Assembly (NCBI GenBank): GCA_028817855.1
Contig: JAPPOT010000089.1
Coordinates: 1 to 40,659 of the forward strand
Reading direction: 5' to 3'
Origin: Myxococcales bacterium
GTDB taxonomy: Bacteria > Myxococcota_A > Polyangia > Polyangiales > JAFGIB01
DNA: 40,659 bases
Positions within the stretch are counted from its first letter, which is position 1, and each line of letters begins with the position of its first letter. The position numbers and the translations under genes are program-made. Shown here one piece after another: positions 25,831 to 33,372 of this stretch. The notes beneath the pieces were generated by a model, which ran no database searches, had not been told where the DNA came from, and saw only the letters and a list, made by a program, of their open reading frames with translations.

Positions 25831-25870
25831 TTAATCAAACTCAACGGCTCCCGCCCTCCGTACTGGACGA

Positions 25871-26023
25871 CGCCGCTAGACTTAATCGAGACAGAGCGAC
25901 AGGCAACGCGAGGAAAGCAAGCCTTCCAGTTTCAGCACAGCGGATGAAGCGTTCGCCCTGCGCCGCGGGCATAGACCCGGGCGCGCGACCTACGACGAGC
26001 TCTGTCTTGGCGGTCGTACGGCG
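25871..26023. repeat. Imperfect palindrome, second of a tandem pair
   Basis: CGCCG (25871-25875) pairs with CGGCG (26019-26023), and AGACAGAGC (25889-25897) pairs perfectly with GCTCTGTCT (25999-26007). A weaker inner match joins CAGCACAGCGG to the complement of CCCTGCGCCG. All midpoints fall at 25947-25948, which argues for a single folded element of 153 bp lying 36 bp before the small gene at 26060. Confidence 0.5.
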
Positions 26024-26059
26024 TGGGCATCTAAAGCCGTGACGAATCGGAGATCCCCA

Positions 26060-26296
26060 ATGCAGCGAATGACGTGGACCGAGATCTGTCAGGACGAAGA
26101 TCTGCGCGGACGTTGGATCGCACTGGACGACTGCAGCTTCGACGAGTCGACCGGACACGCCATGGAAGGCCTCGTGGTCGACTCGGATGACGATCTCGCC
26201 GAGCTCTGCACCCGCATGCAGGAGTCGGAGTGGAAGAACTGTTCGATCTTCCTGGCCGACGCAAACGTCCCGCCCGAGCGCCGCAACGTGAACTAG
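26060..26296 (+). CDS. Small acidic protein, DUF5678-like
   Basis: This 78-residue acidic protein contains LRGRWIALDD followed by GLVVDSDDDLAELCTRM, which resembles the short DUF5678-type pattern (W-V-A-L-D, then V-D-S-D-D-D-L) seen in many bacteria with unknown role. Three Cys are present. The ATG at 26060 has GGAG seven bases upstream and is preferred to GTG at 26039. Its stop overlaps the stop of the RDD gene by 4 bp, tail to tail. Coding use and the good ribosome site support it as real. Confidence 0.7.
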   Translation: MQRMTWTEICQDEDLRGRWIALDDCSFDESTGHAMEGLVVDSDDDLAELCTRMQESEWKNCSIFLADANVPPERRNVN

Positions 26297-27066
26297 GCTC
26301 TGACCGCGGGCGCCGGCTCCGGCTGGGAGATGCCCAGGGTGACGGCGGTCAGGTTCAGCACGAAGCGCTCCTCTGAGAAGAAGTCCGGCCGCGCGATGTT
26401 CAGGCGCCGCTCCAGATGCGCGGCGAGCTTCGAGAACAGCGCGTAGCGCACCGGAAGCGGCAAGCTCTCGCGGCGCAGGGCCAACCCCACCATAGCGTCG
26501 CGCTCCGGCGGCGTGATGCGGCCGCTGGCGTGGATCACCGCCGGGTCGTTGATGAAGGAGTTGTAGCGGTCGACCGGCGCAATCACCGCGGCGGGGCGCG
26601 GCGAGCGCCGCTGCCGCACGACCACCGTGCCGGCCGCGAGGTCGCCGAGGCGACGACCGCGCCGGTCCAGCAGGGCGCTGACGCCGCCCACGCCGTACAG
26701 GAACGGCAGCAGGTCCACGATGCGCGCGAGGTTGCGGATGACGGACTGCATGAAGGTGATACGCGTGCCCGCGGCCGTCAGCACACGAATGCCGACTACG
26801 CGCTTGCCGATCGTCTGCCCGCCCCAGGCCCACTCGAAGAGTGTGCCGTAGCCCCACTGGACCGCGAAGACCAGAATGGCGTGAATGGCCCAGGCGAAGC
26901 CACCCAGGACCACTCCCGAAACGCCTGCCACGATCGCCGCAGCGATCAGCCCGGCGGTCATCACGAGCGCGTCGATCGACCACGAAAGCGCCCGCACGCC
27001 CACCCCGGCGAGCTCGAACTCGAACGCCACGTTCTCGGGGGTGCGGATCTCGTAGATGTCACGCAC
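26293..27066 (-). CDS. RDD family integral membrane protein
   Basis: This 257-residue protein has an RDD domain in its first 150 residues: an Arg in GVGVRALSWSIDALV and two Asp-containing helices, then GQTIGKRVVGIRVL. About four membrane helices are followed by a cytoplasmic C-terminal part with YNSFINDPAVIHASG. Some RDD proteins act in Na+/H+ exchange, but the family is mostly uncharacterised. It starts at GTG 27066 and is divergent from the SpoIIM-family gene, a pairing often seen in operons or neighbourhoods of membrane-stress genes. Confidence 0.85.
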   Translation of the reverse strand: MRDIYEIRTPENVAFEFELAGVGVRALSWSIDALVMTAGLIAAAIVAGVSGVVLGGFAWAIHAILVFAVQWGYGTLFEWAWGGQTIGKRVVGIRVLTAAGTRITFMQSVIRNLARIVDLLPFLYGVGGVSALLDRRGRRLGDLAAGTVVVRQRRSPRPAAVIAPVDRYNSFINDPAVIHASGRITPPERDAMVGLALRRESLPLPVRYALFSKLAAHLERRLNIARPDFFSEERFVLNLTAVTLGISQPEPAPAVRA

Positions 27067-27116
27067 GCGCTGAGCATAGCAGGCCCCCGGACGGCGCCGT
27101 GCTACCTTGTGGCGCC

Positions 27117-28211
27117 GTGCAAGGCTTCGACGTCAACCGCTTCGTCGCGGAGGGTACGCCCCGCTGGAGCCGCCTTGAGCAGCTCCTGACGAAGGTGGAG
27201 GCATCGGGCCTCGCGGTCCTCGACCTGCACGCAGCGCGCGAGTTCGGCAAGCTCTACCGTGCGGTCTCGAGCGACCTGATCCGGGCGCGCACCGAGCAAG
27301 TGAACGCCTCGGTGGTCGACTACCTCAACGACATCGTGGCGCGCTGCTACGGCGTCATCCACACCGCCCCGTCGAGCACGGGCCAACGCGTCCTGGGCTT
27401 CCTGATGCGCGGCTACCCGCGCCTGCTGCGCTCGGAGTGGCGAGCAATCGTGCTCTCGGCCGCCATCTTCTTCCTGGGAGCCACCGCCGGTGCGGTCTTT
27501 GTCGCCATCGACGACCAGAGTCTGGGCGCGCTGATTCCCGATCAGCACCAGGCCCACACGCCCGGGGAGCGCGTCGGCGAGGAGGAGGAGACCGGCGGAG
27601 GCGCGGCGGCCGACCAGGCCACGGCATTCTCGAGCTGGCTGTTCACCCACAACATCCAGGTCACCTTCATCGTCTTCGCCCTGGGTATCACCTACGGCAT
27701 CGGCAGCGCCGCCCTGCTCTTCTACAACGGCGTCCCCCTGGGCGCCTTGGCGGTCCAGTATCACCAGAGCGATCTGGGCCTCTTCTTCTGGGCCTGGATC
27801 CTGCCGCACGGCATCCCGGAGCTGACGGTGGTGTTCATCGCGGGTGGCGCGGGCCTGATGGTAGGCCGGGGGCTGCTCGTGCCCGGGCGCCGCCGGCGTC
27901 GCGACGCCTTGATCGCCGAGGCGCGCAAGGGCGCCGCGCTGATTGTCGGCAGCATGCCCTTGCTCGTGCTCGCGGGCATCATCGAGGGCACGATCAGCCA
28001 GATCCACGAGCCGACCATCCCCTACGAAGCGAAGCTGCTGTTCGCCGTCCTCGTGGGGTCGGGGGTCTACTACTACCTGATCAACGCCGGGCGCGATCAG
28101 AAGAGGTCGTCGTCGTCCTCTTCGTCGGCGCTCGAGTCGTCTTCGTCGAGCTCGTCGCCGCCACCCGTGGAGATGCTCTCCAGGTCCGGATCGCGGCTGC
28201 GCGACTTGTAG
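27117..28211 (+). CDS. SpoIIM-family membrane protein
   Basis: This 364-residue protein begins at GTG 27117 (MQGFDVNRF) with a helical cytoplasmic region of about 100 residues. The SpoIIM/DUF95 membrane domain follows, with helices AIVLSAAIFFLGATAGAVF, VTFIVFALGITYGIGSAALLFYNG and FFWAWILPHGIPELTVVFIAGG, the last containing the typical PHGIPEL phrase. Outside Firmicutes such proteins are not linked to endospores; in this context the role is unknown. The last 35 or so residues are Ser-rich and lie antisense to the acidic tail of the lipoprotein gene, an overlap of 115 bp. Confidence 0.85.
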   Translation: MQGFDVNRFVAEGTPRWSRLEQLLTKVEASGLAVLDLHAAREFGKLYRAVSSDLIRARTEQVNASVVDYLNDIVARCYGVIHTAPSSTGQRVLGFLMRGYPRLLRSEWRAIVLSAAIFFLGATAGAVFVAIDDQSLGALIPDQHQAHTPGERVGEEEETGGGAAADQATAFSSWLFTHNIQVTFIVFALGITYGIGSAALLFYNGVPLGALAVQYHQSDLGLFFWAWILPHGIPELTVVFIAGGAGLMVGRGLLVPGRRRRRDALIAEARKGAALIVGSMPLLVLAGIIEGTISQIHEPTIPYEAKLLFAVLVGSGVYYYLINAGRDQKRSSSSSSSALESSSSSSSPPPVEMLSRSGSRLRDL

Positions 28212-28618
28212 GCGTTCCACTCGCCACCCTGGTGGTCGTCATCGCCGTTGCCCCAGCGGCCCTTGAGCACGTGATCACCGCTGGCGGGATCGACCATGTA
28301 GTGGAAGTAGCCGTGCCCGACGGTGAGCTGTGGGCGATTGCTGATCATCGCCTTGTACTCTTTCCACTCGAAGCGCAGCAGGTTGCCCTCGGCCTCGCCT
28401 TGGAGGTCGCCCGAGCGCTCGTCCTTCTTGTACTTGCCGTGGACCGCGCTGCCGTTCTGGACCAGGTGCATCTCACCGTACTGTGGCGAGAAGTACACGC
28501 CGGAGAAATTGCCGCCGTCGGGCATGGGGCCCGCGCTCACGTTGCTGGACGATCCGCCGCAGGCGAAGGCGAGCGGAAGAAGTGCGATCAAAAGAGCCGA
28601 TCGGTACATCGTGCGCAT
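28097..28618 (-). CDS. Small lipoprotein with acidic tail
   Basis: This 173-residue lipoprotein (LLPLAFAC signal) has a beta-rich domain (about 35-140) with GVYFSPQYGEMHLVQNG and GEAEGNLLRFEWKEY. It looks like a small beta-barrel or lipocalin-like fold, followed by a Glu/Asp-rich C-terminus. I do not recognise a named family. The start is ATG at 28618; ATG at 28609 is possible. Its last 115 bases overlap the end of the SpoIIM-family gene on the other strand, where the Glu/Asp codons read as Ser codons. Confidence 0.75.
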   Translation of the reverse strand: MRTMYRSALLIALLPLAFACGGSSSNVSAGPMPDGGNFSGVYFSPQYGEMHLVQNGSAVHGKYKKDERSGDLQGEAEGNLLRFEWKEYKAMISNRPQLTVGHGYFHYMVDPASGDHVLKGRWGNGDDDHQGGEWNAYKSRSRDPDLESISTGGGDELDEDDSSADEEDDDDLF

Positions 28619-29022
28619 CCCTGGTCTCCTTGGGGCTGCCTACTCTAGACGACACCGGCACCGTCCGGCAACGCTCGATTTTTCTGCCCCCAGCCGGGGG
28701 CATGACGGCCAATGAGGGCCAGCCCGATCGCCCCAGTGCGCCGCGTGCGATTGCGATTCGGCGACGATGGGACGCATCACGCGGGCTCGCTGAGCGTCGC
28801 GCAGCAGTGATTGCGGGTCATCGGTTCAAGGGCGCGAGTGTGGGAGTGCTCCCTGCACATCCCACCAGCACGCGCGAAACGAATTTTGCAGGTTGTAACA
28901 GCCGGATATGATAGCGATAATTGATAGGTCCCGAGCCATCCGGAATTCTTGTGCTCGATCAGACGCTCTGCTATCGAACCCAACCCTTAGGATGCTGCGC
29001 CCGCTAGCGCGCGGAGGAGTGG
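28619..29022. other. Gene-free spacer upstream of mglBA
   Basis: These 404 bases contain no convincing gene. A GC-rich hairpin TGCCCC/GGGGCA lies near 28685, but the T-run precedes it, so it does not read as a terminator. An imperfect inverted repeat centred near 28792 (CGATG at 28765, CATCG at 28819) and a bulged hairpin 28832-28875 (GCGCG/CGCGC outside, TGGGA/TCCCA inside) follow. The last 130 bases are AT-richer than the surroundings and should hold the mglBA promoter. Confidence 0.5.
28885..28912 (+). promoter_or_regulatory. Candidate sigma-70-type promoter for mglBA
   Basis: TTTGCA (28885-28890) and TATGAT (28907-28912) are spaced by 16 bases and lie 110 bp before mglB in an AT-rich segment of an otherwise GC-rich region. 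The -10 match is good and the -35 fair. The distance would leave a leader of about 100 bases. This is a sequence call only. Confidence 0.35.
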
Positions 29023-29502
29023 ATGGCTGACCCGCAAATGGTCATGTACGAGGAGGAGTTCCGACAGATCCAAGGGATCGTCGAGACTCTGGTGCGCGCT
29101 GCAAACGCGAGCGTCGCATTCATCATCGACAAGAACGGCCAGCTGATCGCGGCGGGCGGCGACGCGGAGCATATCGACACGACCTCGCTCGCGTCGCTCA
29201 CCGCGGGCAACATCGCCGCCACCGGCGGCATGGCCAAGCTGCTGCGCGAAAACGAGTTCACGACTCAGTTTCACGAAGGAGAGAACGCGAACATCCACAT
29301 TCAGTTGGTGGACAACCGCGTGATCCTCGTCGTCATCTTCGACAAGAAGACGAGCCTCGGTCTCGTTCGACTGCGCGTGAAGAAAGCCTGCGAACAGCTG
29401 GTGGTGATCTTCCGCGCGCTCGCGGAGAAATCGGCAGGTCCAGAGAATGCCGTGCTCGCCGAGATCACCGACGACGACATCGACAACCTCTTCAACGACT
29501 GA
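29023..29502 (+). CDS. mglB: MglB, GTPase-activating roadblock/LC7 protein
   Basis: This 159-residue protein has the same length as Myxococcus xanthus MglB, the roadblock-domain partner that activates GTP hydrolysis by MglA and keeps the leading and lagging cell poles distinct. The roadblock region shows ASVAFIIDKNGQLIAAGGD and NRVILVVIFDKKTSLGLVRL. The ATG at 29023 is preceded by GGAGG at five bases. mglA follows 15 bp downstream. Confidence 0.95.
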   Translation: MADPQMVMYEEEFRQIQGIVETLVRAANASVAFIIDKNGQLIAAGGDAEHIDTTSLASLTAGNIAATGGMAKLLRENEFTTQFHEGENANIHIQLVDNRVILVVIFDKKTSLGLVRLRVKKACEQLVVIFRALAEKSAGPENAVLAEITDDDIDNLFND

Positions 29503-29517
29503 CGGGTACGCGCCGGA

Positions 29518-30108
29518 ATGTCTTTCATCAACTACCTCTCCCGCGAGATCAACTGCAAGATCGTCTACTACGGTCCCGGTCTTTGCGGGAAGACGGCCAA
29601 CCTTCAGTACATCTACGGCAAGACCAATCCGGGCGCGCGCGGCAAGATGATCTCGCTCGCCACCGAGACCGAGCGCACCCTCTTCTTCGACTTCCTGCCG
29701 CTCGCTCTCGGCGAGATTCGCGGCTTCAAGACGCGCTTCCACCTGTACACGGTGCCCGGCCAGGTGTTCTACGACGCGAGCCGCAAGCTGATCCTCAAGG
29801 GCGTGGACGGCGTCGTCTTCGTCGCCGACTCCCAGATCGCACGCATGGAAGCCAACCTCGAGTCGATGGAGAACCTGCGCAACAACCTCGCCGAGCAGGG
29901 CTACTCCCTCGACAGCCTTCCCTTCGTCATGCAGTACAACAAACGCGACATGCCCGGCATCATGCCGGTCGACGAGCTGCGCACCGAGCTCAACCCGATG
30001 GCGGCGCCGGAGTTCGAGGCGGTGGCGCCGGAGGGCATCGGCGTCTTCGACACGCTCAAGGCGGTCGCCAAACTGGTGCTGACCGAGCTCAAGAAAGCCG
30101 GCGGCTGA
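29518..30108 (+). CDS. mglA: MglA, Ras-like GTPase controlling cell polarity and gliding
   Basis: This 196-residue GTPase switches poles to direct gliding and pilus motility. P-loop YGPGLCGKT (18-26), Arg53, Thr78 and Gln82 in [10 protein letters not shown] (the unusual MglA switch II, where Ras has Asp) and NKRD base recognition all sit at the numbering used for the M. xanthus protein. It lies 15 bp behind mglB in one transcript. The stop codon is in the loop of a perfect hairpin, and a convergent TPR gene ends 24 bp away. Confidence 0.96.
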   Translation: MSFINYLSREINCKIVYYGPGLCGKTANLQYIYGKTNPGARGKMISLATETERTLFFDFLPLALGEIRGFKTRFHLYTVPGQVFYDASRKLILKGVDGVVFVADSQIARMEANLESMENLRNNLAEQGYSLDSLPFVMQYNKRDMPGIMPVDELRTELNPMAAPEFEAVAPEGIGVFDTLKAVAKLVLTELKKAGG

Positions 30109-30115
30109 AGCCGCC
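30100..30115 (+). terminator. Perfect hairpin with the mglA stop codon in its loop
   Basis: GGCGGC (30100-30105), loop TGAA (30106-30109), GCCGCC (30110-30115). The UGA stop is the first three bases of the tetraloop. No T-run follows, so it may act as a pausing or mRNA-end stabilising structure rather than a classical terminator. Confidence 0.45.
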
Positions 30116-30132
30116 CGTGAGCGAACACGCGC

Positions 30133-30927
30133 TCAGTCGGCGCGCGGCGCGGTCCCGCCAGCGCGAGTCTGGCGAATCTCCTCCCGGATCGACTCGGCCA
30201 GCTCGCCCTCGAGCTCTGCCTGCTTCTCGAGTAGCTCGTCGGCACGCTCGAGCTCTCCAAGCTTGGCGTGCGCGAGCGCGCGGACCATCTCGAGCTCGGC
30301 GCGGCGCTGCGGGTCCTCGCTCTGCCCACGCACGCGATCCAGCAACTCCAGCGCCTCGCGCACCGACTCACCGCGGCGTACCAGGCAATGGGCCAGGTTG
30401 CGCTGGACACCCGGCAACTGACCGGCGCCCTCGAGCAGCTCGCGGTAGACGCGAATCGCCTCGCCATCTTCGCCCAGGGCGTAGCTCGCGTGCGCGTAGC
30501 CCAGCAAGACACGCAGCGGCGCTCCCTTGCCGTACTCGAGCATCGCGGAGCGATAGCCGACCCAGGCTTCGCGCGGCCGGTCGCTCTCCGCTGCGACCAT
30601 GCCCCGCCGCTCGGCCACGAGCGCCGGTGGCGAGAACAGCCGCATGCCCACCGCGATGGCAAAGCGTCCGCGTAGATCCCGACGCCGACCCGACGCCAAC
30701 AGCGCGACCACGTCCCGGTCGAAGCTCGCCAGCGAGCGCGCGCCCCAGCTCGGAGCGAGCAGGTACAGAAGCACCATCGGCACCGCGATCGCGACGATCA
30801 CGCCGAACGGGAGCTCGGCGAAGTAGTAGAGGACGAAGCTGATCGCGACGGTGACCGGGAGCAGCATCTCGCGCACACCGGCCAACTGCACACCGGGCTT
30901 GGCGGCTGAGTCTTCCATCGGTGCCAT
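30133..30927 (-). CDS. Membrane-anchored TPR protein convergent with mglA
   Basis: This 264-residue protein has two N-terminal membrane helices (LLPVTVAISFVLYYF and FGVIVAIAVPMVLLYLLA) separated by a short turn. A long TPR-like cytoplasmic part follows, with YRSAMLEYGKGAPLRVLLG, ALGEDGEAIRVYRELLE and AKLGELERADELLEKQAEL. ATG at 30927 is chosen, with ATG at 30918 possible. The frame is open further upstream only antisense to the divergent lipoprotein gene. Its position beside mglBA invites a role in polarity, but no family tie to known Mgl partners is visible. Confidence 0.78.
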   Translation of the reverse strand: MAPMEDSAAKPGVQLAGVREMLLPVTVAISFVLYYFAELPFGVIVAIAVPMVLLYLLAPSWGARSLASFDRDVVALLASGRRRDLRGRFAIAVGMRLFSPPALVAERRGMVAAESDRPREAWVGYRSAMLEYGKGAPLRVLLGYAHASYALGEDGEAIRVYRELLEGAGQLPGVQRNLAHCLVRRGESVREALELLDRVRGQSEDPQRRAELEMVRALAHAKLGELERADELLEKQAELEGELAESIREEIRQTRAGGTAPRAD

Positions 30928-31001
30928 AAATGTACGGCGCGCCCGTTCCCCCGACAATCGCCATCTTGAGACCGCAATCCGCCTTGCCCTACCCTCACCC
31001 G

Positions 31002-31376
31002 GTGCGCCCCGGCTTCCTGCTGCTATCCGCCCTCGGTCTCGCCACCCTGATCGGCTGCGCTTCGGATGACACCAGCGTCGTCGATCGATTTGCACTGCGC
31101 GGGCGGGTCACCGACATCCGGGACGGCTCCAGCGTCGGAGGCGCGCGTGTACGCTTCCTGAGCGATGCGCTCGACCCCAGCGAAGCCACCACCAACGACG
31201 ACGGCCGCTACGAGATGACCGTGGTCGTCGCAGAGGGGATCGACTTCGGCACCCTGCGCGTGGATCGCAGCGGATACCTCCCTTCGCCCGCGCTGAGCGT
31301 CTACTTCGACGGCACCGAGCGGCGCATCGACGTGGAGCTCGAGCCCGAGCCCTCGGAGGACGACGAAGAGGAATGA
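31002..31376 (+). CDS. Small lipoprotein with carboxypeptidase-regulatory-like domain
   Basis: This 124-residue lipoprotein (GTG start at 31002, signal LLSALGLATLIGC) carries one beta-sandwich module of the carboxypeptidase-regulatory-like type: RGRVTDIRDGSSVGGARVRF followed by TTNDDGRYEMTV and VDRSGYLPS. Such domains decorate surface proteins and bind glycans or partners. An acidic tail (EPSEDDEEE) ends it. Its stop overlaps the next start as ATGA, so it is translationally coupled to the glycosidase-like gene. Confidence 0.78.
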   Translation: MRPGFLLLSALGLATLIGCASDDTSVVDRFALRGRVTDIRDGSSVGGARVRFLSDALDPSEATTNDDGRYEMTVVVAEGIDFGTLRVDRSGYLPSPALSVYFDGTERRIDVELEPEPSEDDEEE

Positions 31377-32524
31377 GGGGCGCGCTCTGCACCTTCGCCG
31401 CCTCGATCACCTGGATCGCGGCGGCGCCGGCGCTCGCCTGGCACTGGCCAGGCGAGGACGCGGTCGAGCCCGCCATCCGCGGCGTCACGGTGGGACCCAT
31501 CGAGTCTTCCCAGCAGCCGGGCCGTGGCTACGGCACGCCCTACACGGAGGAGCTGCTCGACGAGCTGGCGCGCCTGGGAACGAACGCCATCTCCATCACG
31601 CCCTTTGGGCGCATCTGGGATCTCCAGAGCACGGAGATCCTGATGGACTTCGAGGCCCCCTACGAGGACAACCGCGCCGCGGTAGCGCGCATGATCACCC
31701 AGGCCAAGGCGCGCGGGATGCACGTGCTGCTGGTGCCGCACCTGTGGGTCGAGACCAGCGGCTGGCGTGGCGAGATCGATCCCGGCAGCGAGGAGGGCTG
31801 GCTCGCCTACCAAGCGAGCTATCGGCACTTCGTGCTGAGCTGGGCCCGGGACGCCGCGCGCTTCGGGGCCGACGCCTTCTCGATCGGCGTCGAGTGCAAG
31901 TCCTGGTCGGGCGCTCACGGCCAATACTGGACGGACCTCATCAGCGAAACCCGCAAGGTTTTCAAAGGACCTCTGACGTATTCCTCGAACTGGGATGAGG
32001 TCGAGGGCGTGATCTTCTGGGACCAGCTCGACTGGCTCGGCATCAACGCCTTCTACCCCCTGGCCGACCGCTCAGGCGCGGACTACGGCACCTACGCCCG
32101 CTCGGCTCGCGAGGCCCTCGCCGGCGCCGGCACGATCGCGGCGGACCTGGAGATGCCGATCTTGCTCGTGGAGATCGGCTACACGACGCGTGCCGACGCA
32201 GCCGTGGAGCCGTGGCTGTGGCCCGATGGGATGAGCGAGGTCACCGTCGACGAGTGGGAGCAGGCCCGCGCGTTGCACGCGATCGCCGCCGCAGCGGCCG
32301 AGCGCTCCGACGTCGTGGGCTTCTTCGTGTGGCGCTACTACGCCAACCTGGACGATGTCTCCCAGGAGGCGATCTGGGGCTTCTCGCCCCACGGAAAGCT
32401 GGCCGAGCAGGTGCTCTCGGCCATCTTCCGCAGCCGCTGGGGCGCCGACCCCCGGACCCCGACCTGGTTCCCGCTGGCTCTGTCGCCACGGGACCACTTC
32501 GCCGAGACCTTCGTGATGCCCTGA
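31373..32524 (+). CDS. Secreted glycoside hydrolase, GH113-like
   Basis: This 383-residue protein has a signal peptide (ending APALAWHW) and a TIM-barrel pattern like GH113 (beta-mannanase) and related GTA-type enzymes. Phrases include GVTVGPIESS, TNAISITPFGRIW, HVLLVPHLWVE, FSIGVECKSW (likely acid/base Glu near residue 173) and ILLVEIGYTT (likely nucleophile Glu near 265), then VGFFVWRYYA. It probably cleaves a polysaccharide in the periplasm or outside. The substrate is not known. It is coupled by ATGA to the preceding lipoprotein, which may help it bind the surface. Confidence 0.82.
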   Translation: MRGALCTFAASITWIAAAPALAWHWPGEDAVEPAIRGVTVGPIESSQQPGRGYGTPYTEELLDELARLGTNAISITPFGRIWDLQSTEILMDFEAPYEDNRAAVARMITQAKARGMHVLLVPHLWVETSGWRGEIDPGSEEGWLAYQASYRHFVLSWARDAARFGADAFSIGVECKSWSGAHGQYWTDLISETRKVFKGPLTYSSNWDEVEGVIFWDQLDWLGINAFYPLADRSGADYGTYARSAREALAGAGTIAADLEMPILLVEIGYTTRADAAVEPWLWPDGMSEVTVDEWEQARALHAIAAAAAERSDVVGFFVWRYYANLDDVSQEAIWGFSPHGKLAEQVLSAIFRSRWGADPRTPTWFPLALSPRDHFAETFVMP

Positions 32525-32576
32525 ACGGAGGCCCCGTTTTTTTGGCCGCTCTGACACGCTCCTGTACCAAGGAAGC

Positions 32577-33356
32577 ATGTCACCCAACGAGACCGTCGTG
32601 CGGCGCTCCAAGACCTTCTTCCGCTCGCGCGAGGGGGACACGAGCCAGAAGCCGTTGCTCGTGCTGGAGGACGTCTACAAGTACTTCCGGCGCGACATCC
32701 CCACGCTGCGCAGTGTGAACCTGGAGGTGCAGCGCGGCGAGTTCGTGTTCGTGACGGGACCGAGCGGTGCGGGCAAGAGCACGCTGCTGCAGCTGGTCTA
32801 CCGGCAGCACACGATCGACGGCGGGCGCCTGCTGTTCTCCGGGCGCGACATCTCTCGTCTGACCGAGCGCTCGATCCCGTTCTTGCGTCGCAACCTCGGC
32901 ATCGTCTTTCAGGACTTCAAGATCGTGCCCCACTGGACGATCTTCGAGAACGTCTCGGTAGCGCTCGAGATCCTCGGCACCCCCGCCAAGCTGGTGCGCG
33001 CCCGCGTCTCCGAGACGCTCGACCGGGTGGGCCTGGCCGGGCGTGGCAACGAGCGCGTCTCCCACCTCTCGGGCGGCGAGCAACAGCGCGTCGCCATCGC
33101 ACGGGCGATCGTGACCGAGCCCGCGCTGCTGTTGGCCGACGAGCCGACCGGCAACCTGGACCCTGCGCTGGCGATCGACATCCTGACGCTCTTCGAGGAG
33201 ATCAACGAGAGCGGCACGACGGTCATCTTCGCGACGCACGACCACTCGCTGCTCACGACGTCCCCCCATCGTCTGATCGTGATCGACGATGGGCGCTTGA
33301 TCGAAGCCAGCCAGGGCCTGCGGGTCTGGTCGGCACGCACGCAGATGAGCGCCTAG
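32577..33356 (+). CDS. ftsE: Cell-division ATP-binding protein FtsE
   Basis: This 259-residue ABC ATPase of the FtsEX complex drives septal peptidoglycan amidase activation. Walker A GPSGAGKST, Q-loop VFQDFKIV, signature LSGGEQQRVAIARA, Walker B LLLADEPTGNLDP and switch ATHDHSLL are intact. Compared with the usual 220-odd residues there is an N-terminal extension of about 28 residues, rich in basic and polar residues, and a C-terminal extra of about 15. The ATG at 32577 has AAGGA close by; an in-frame GTG at LVLEDVYKY would give a normal N-terminus. ftsX follows after 16 bp. Confidence 0.92.
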   Translation: MSPNETVVRRSKTFFRSREGDTSQKPLLVLEDVYKYFRRDIPTLRSVNLEVQRGEFVFVTGPSGAGKSTLLQLVYRQHTIDGGRLLFSGRDISRLTERSIPFLRRNLGIVFQDFKIVPHWTIFENVSVALEILGTPAKLVRARVSETLDRVGLAGRGNERVSHLSGGEQQRVAIARAIVTEPALLLADEPTGNLDPALAIDILTLFEEINESGTTVIFATHDHSLLTTSPHRLIVIDDGRLIEASQGLRVWSARTQMSA

Positions 33357-33372
33357 GCGCTCGGGGAGGCAC

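Larger units (their letters stand above)
25535..26059. other. Gene-free spacer rich in secondary structure
   Basis: These 525 bases contain no convincing gene on either strand; the short open frames do not resemble proteins and base composition is lower in GC than neighbouring coding sequence. The spacer holds two adjacent small hairpins (CACCC/GGGTG and GTCCC/GGGAC near 25635-25671) and two long imperfect palindromes described separately. Both flanking genes point away from it, so promoters for the hydrolase lipoprotein and for the small protein at 26060 should lie here, but I cannot pick them with confidence. Confidence 0.55.

Noticed and set aside
25841..26983. 380-residue minus-strand frame through the spacer and the RDD region
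   Set aside because: It overlaps the well-supported RDD gene in another frame and shows no domain; the part in the spacer is not protein-like.
28675..28702. TGCCCC/GGGGCA hairpin with TTTTT as intrinsic terminator
   Set aside because: The T-run lies on the 5' side of the hairpin on the plus strand and becomes an A-run on the minus strand, so neither strand reads as a terminator.
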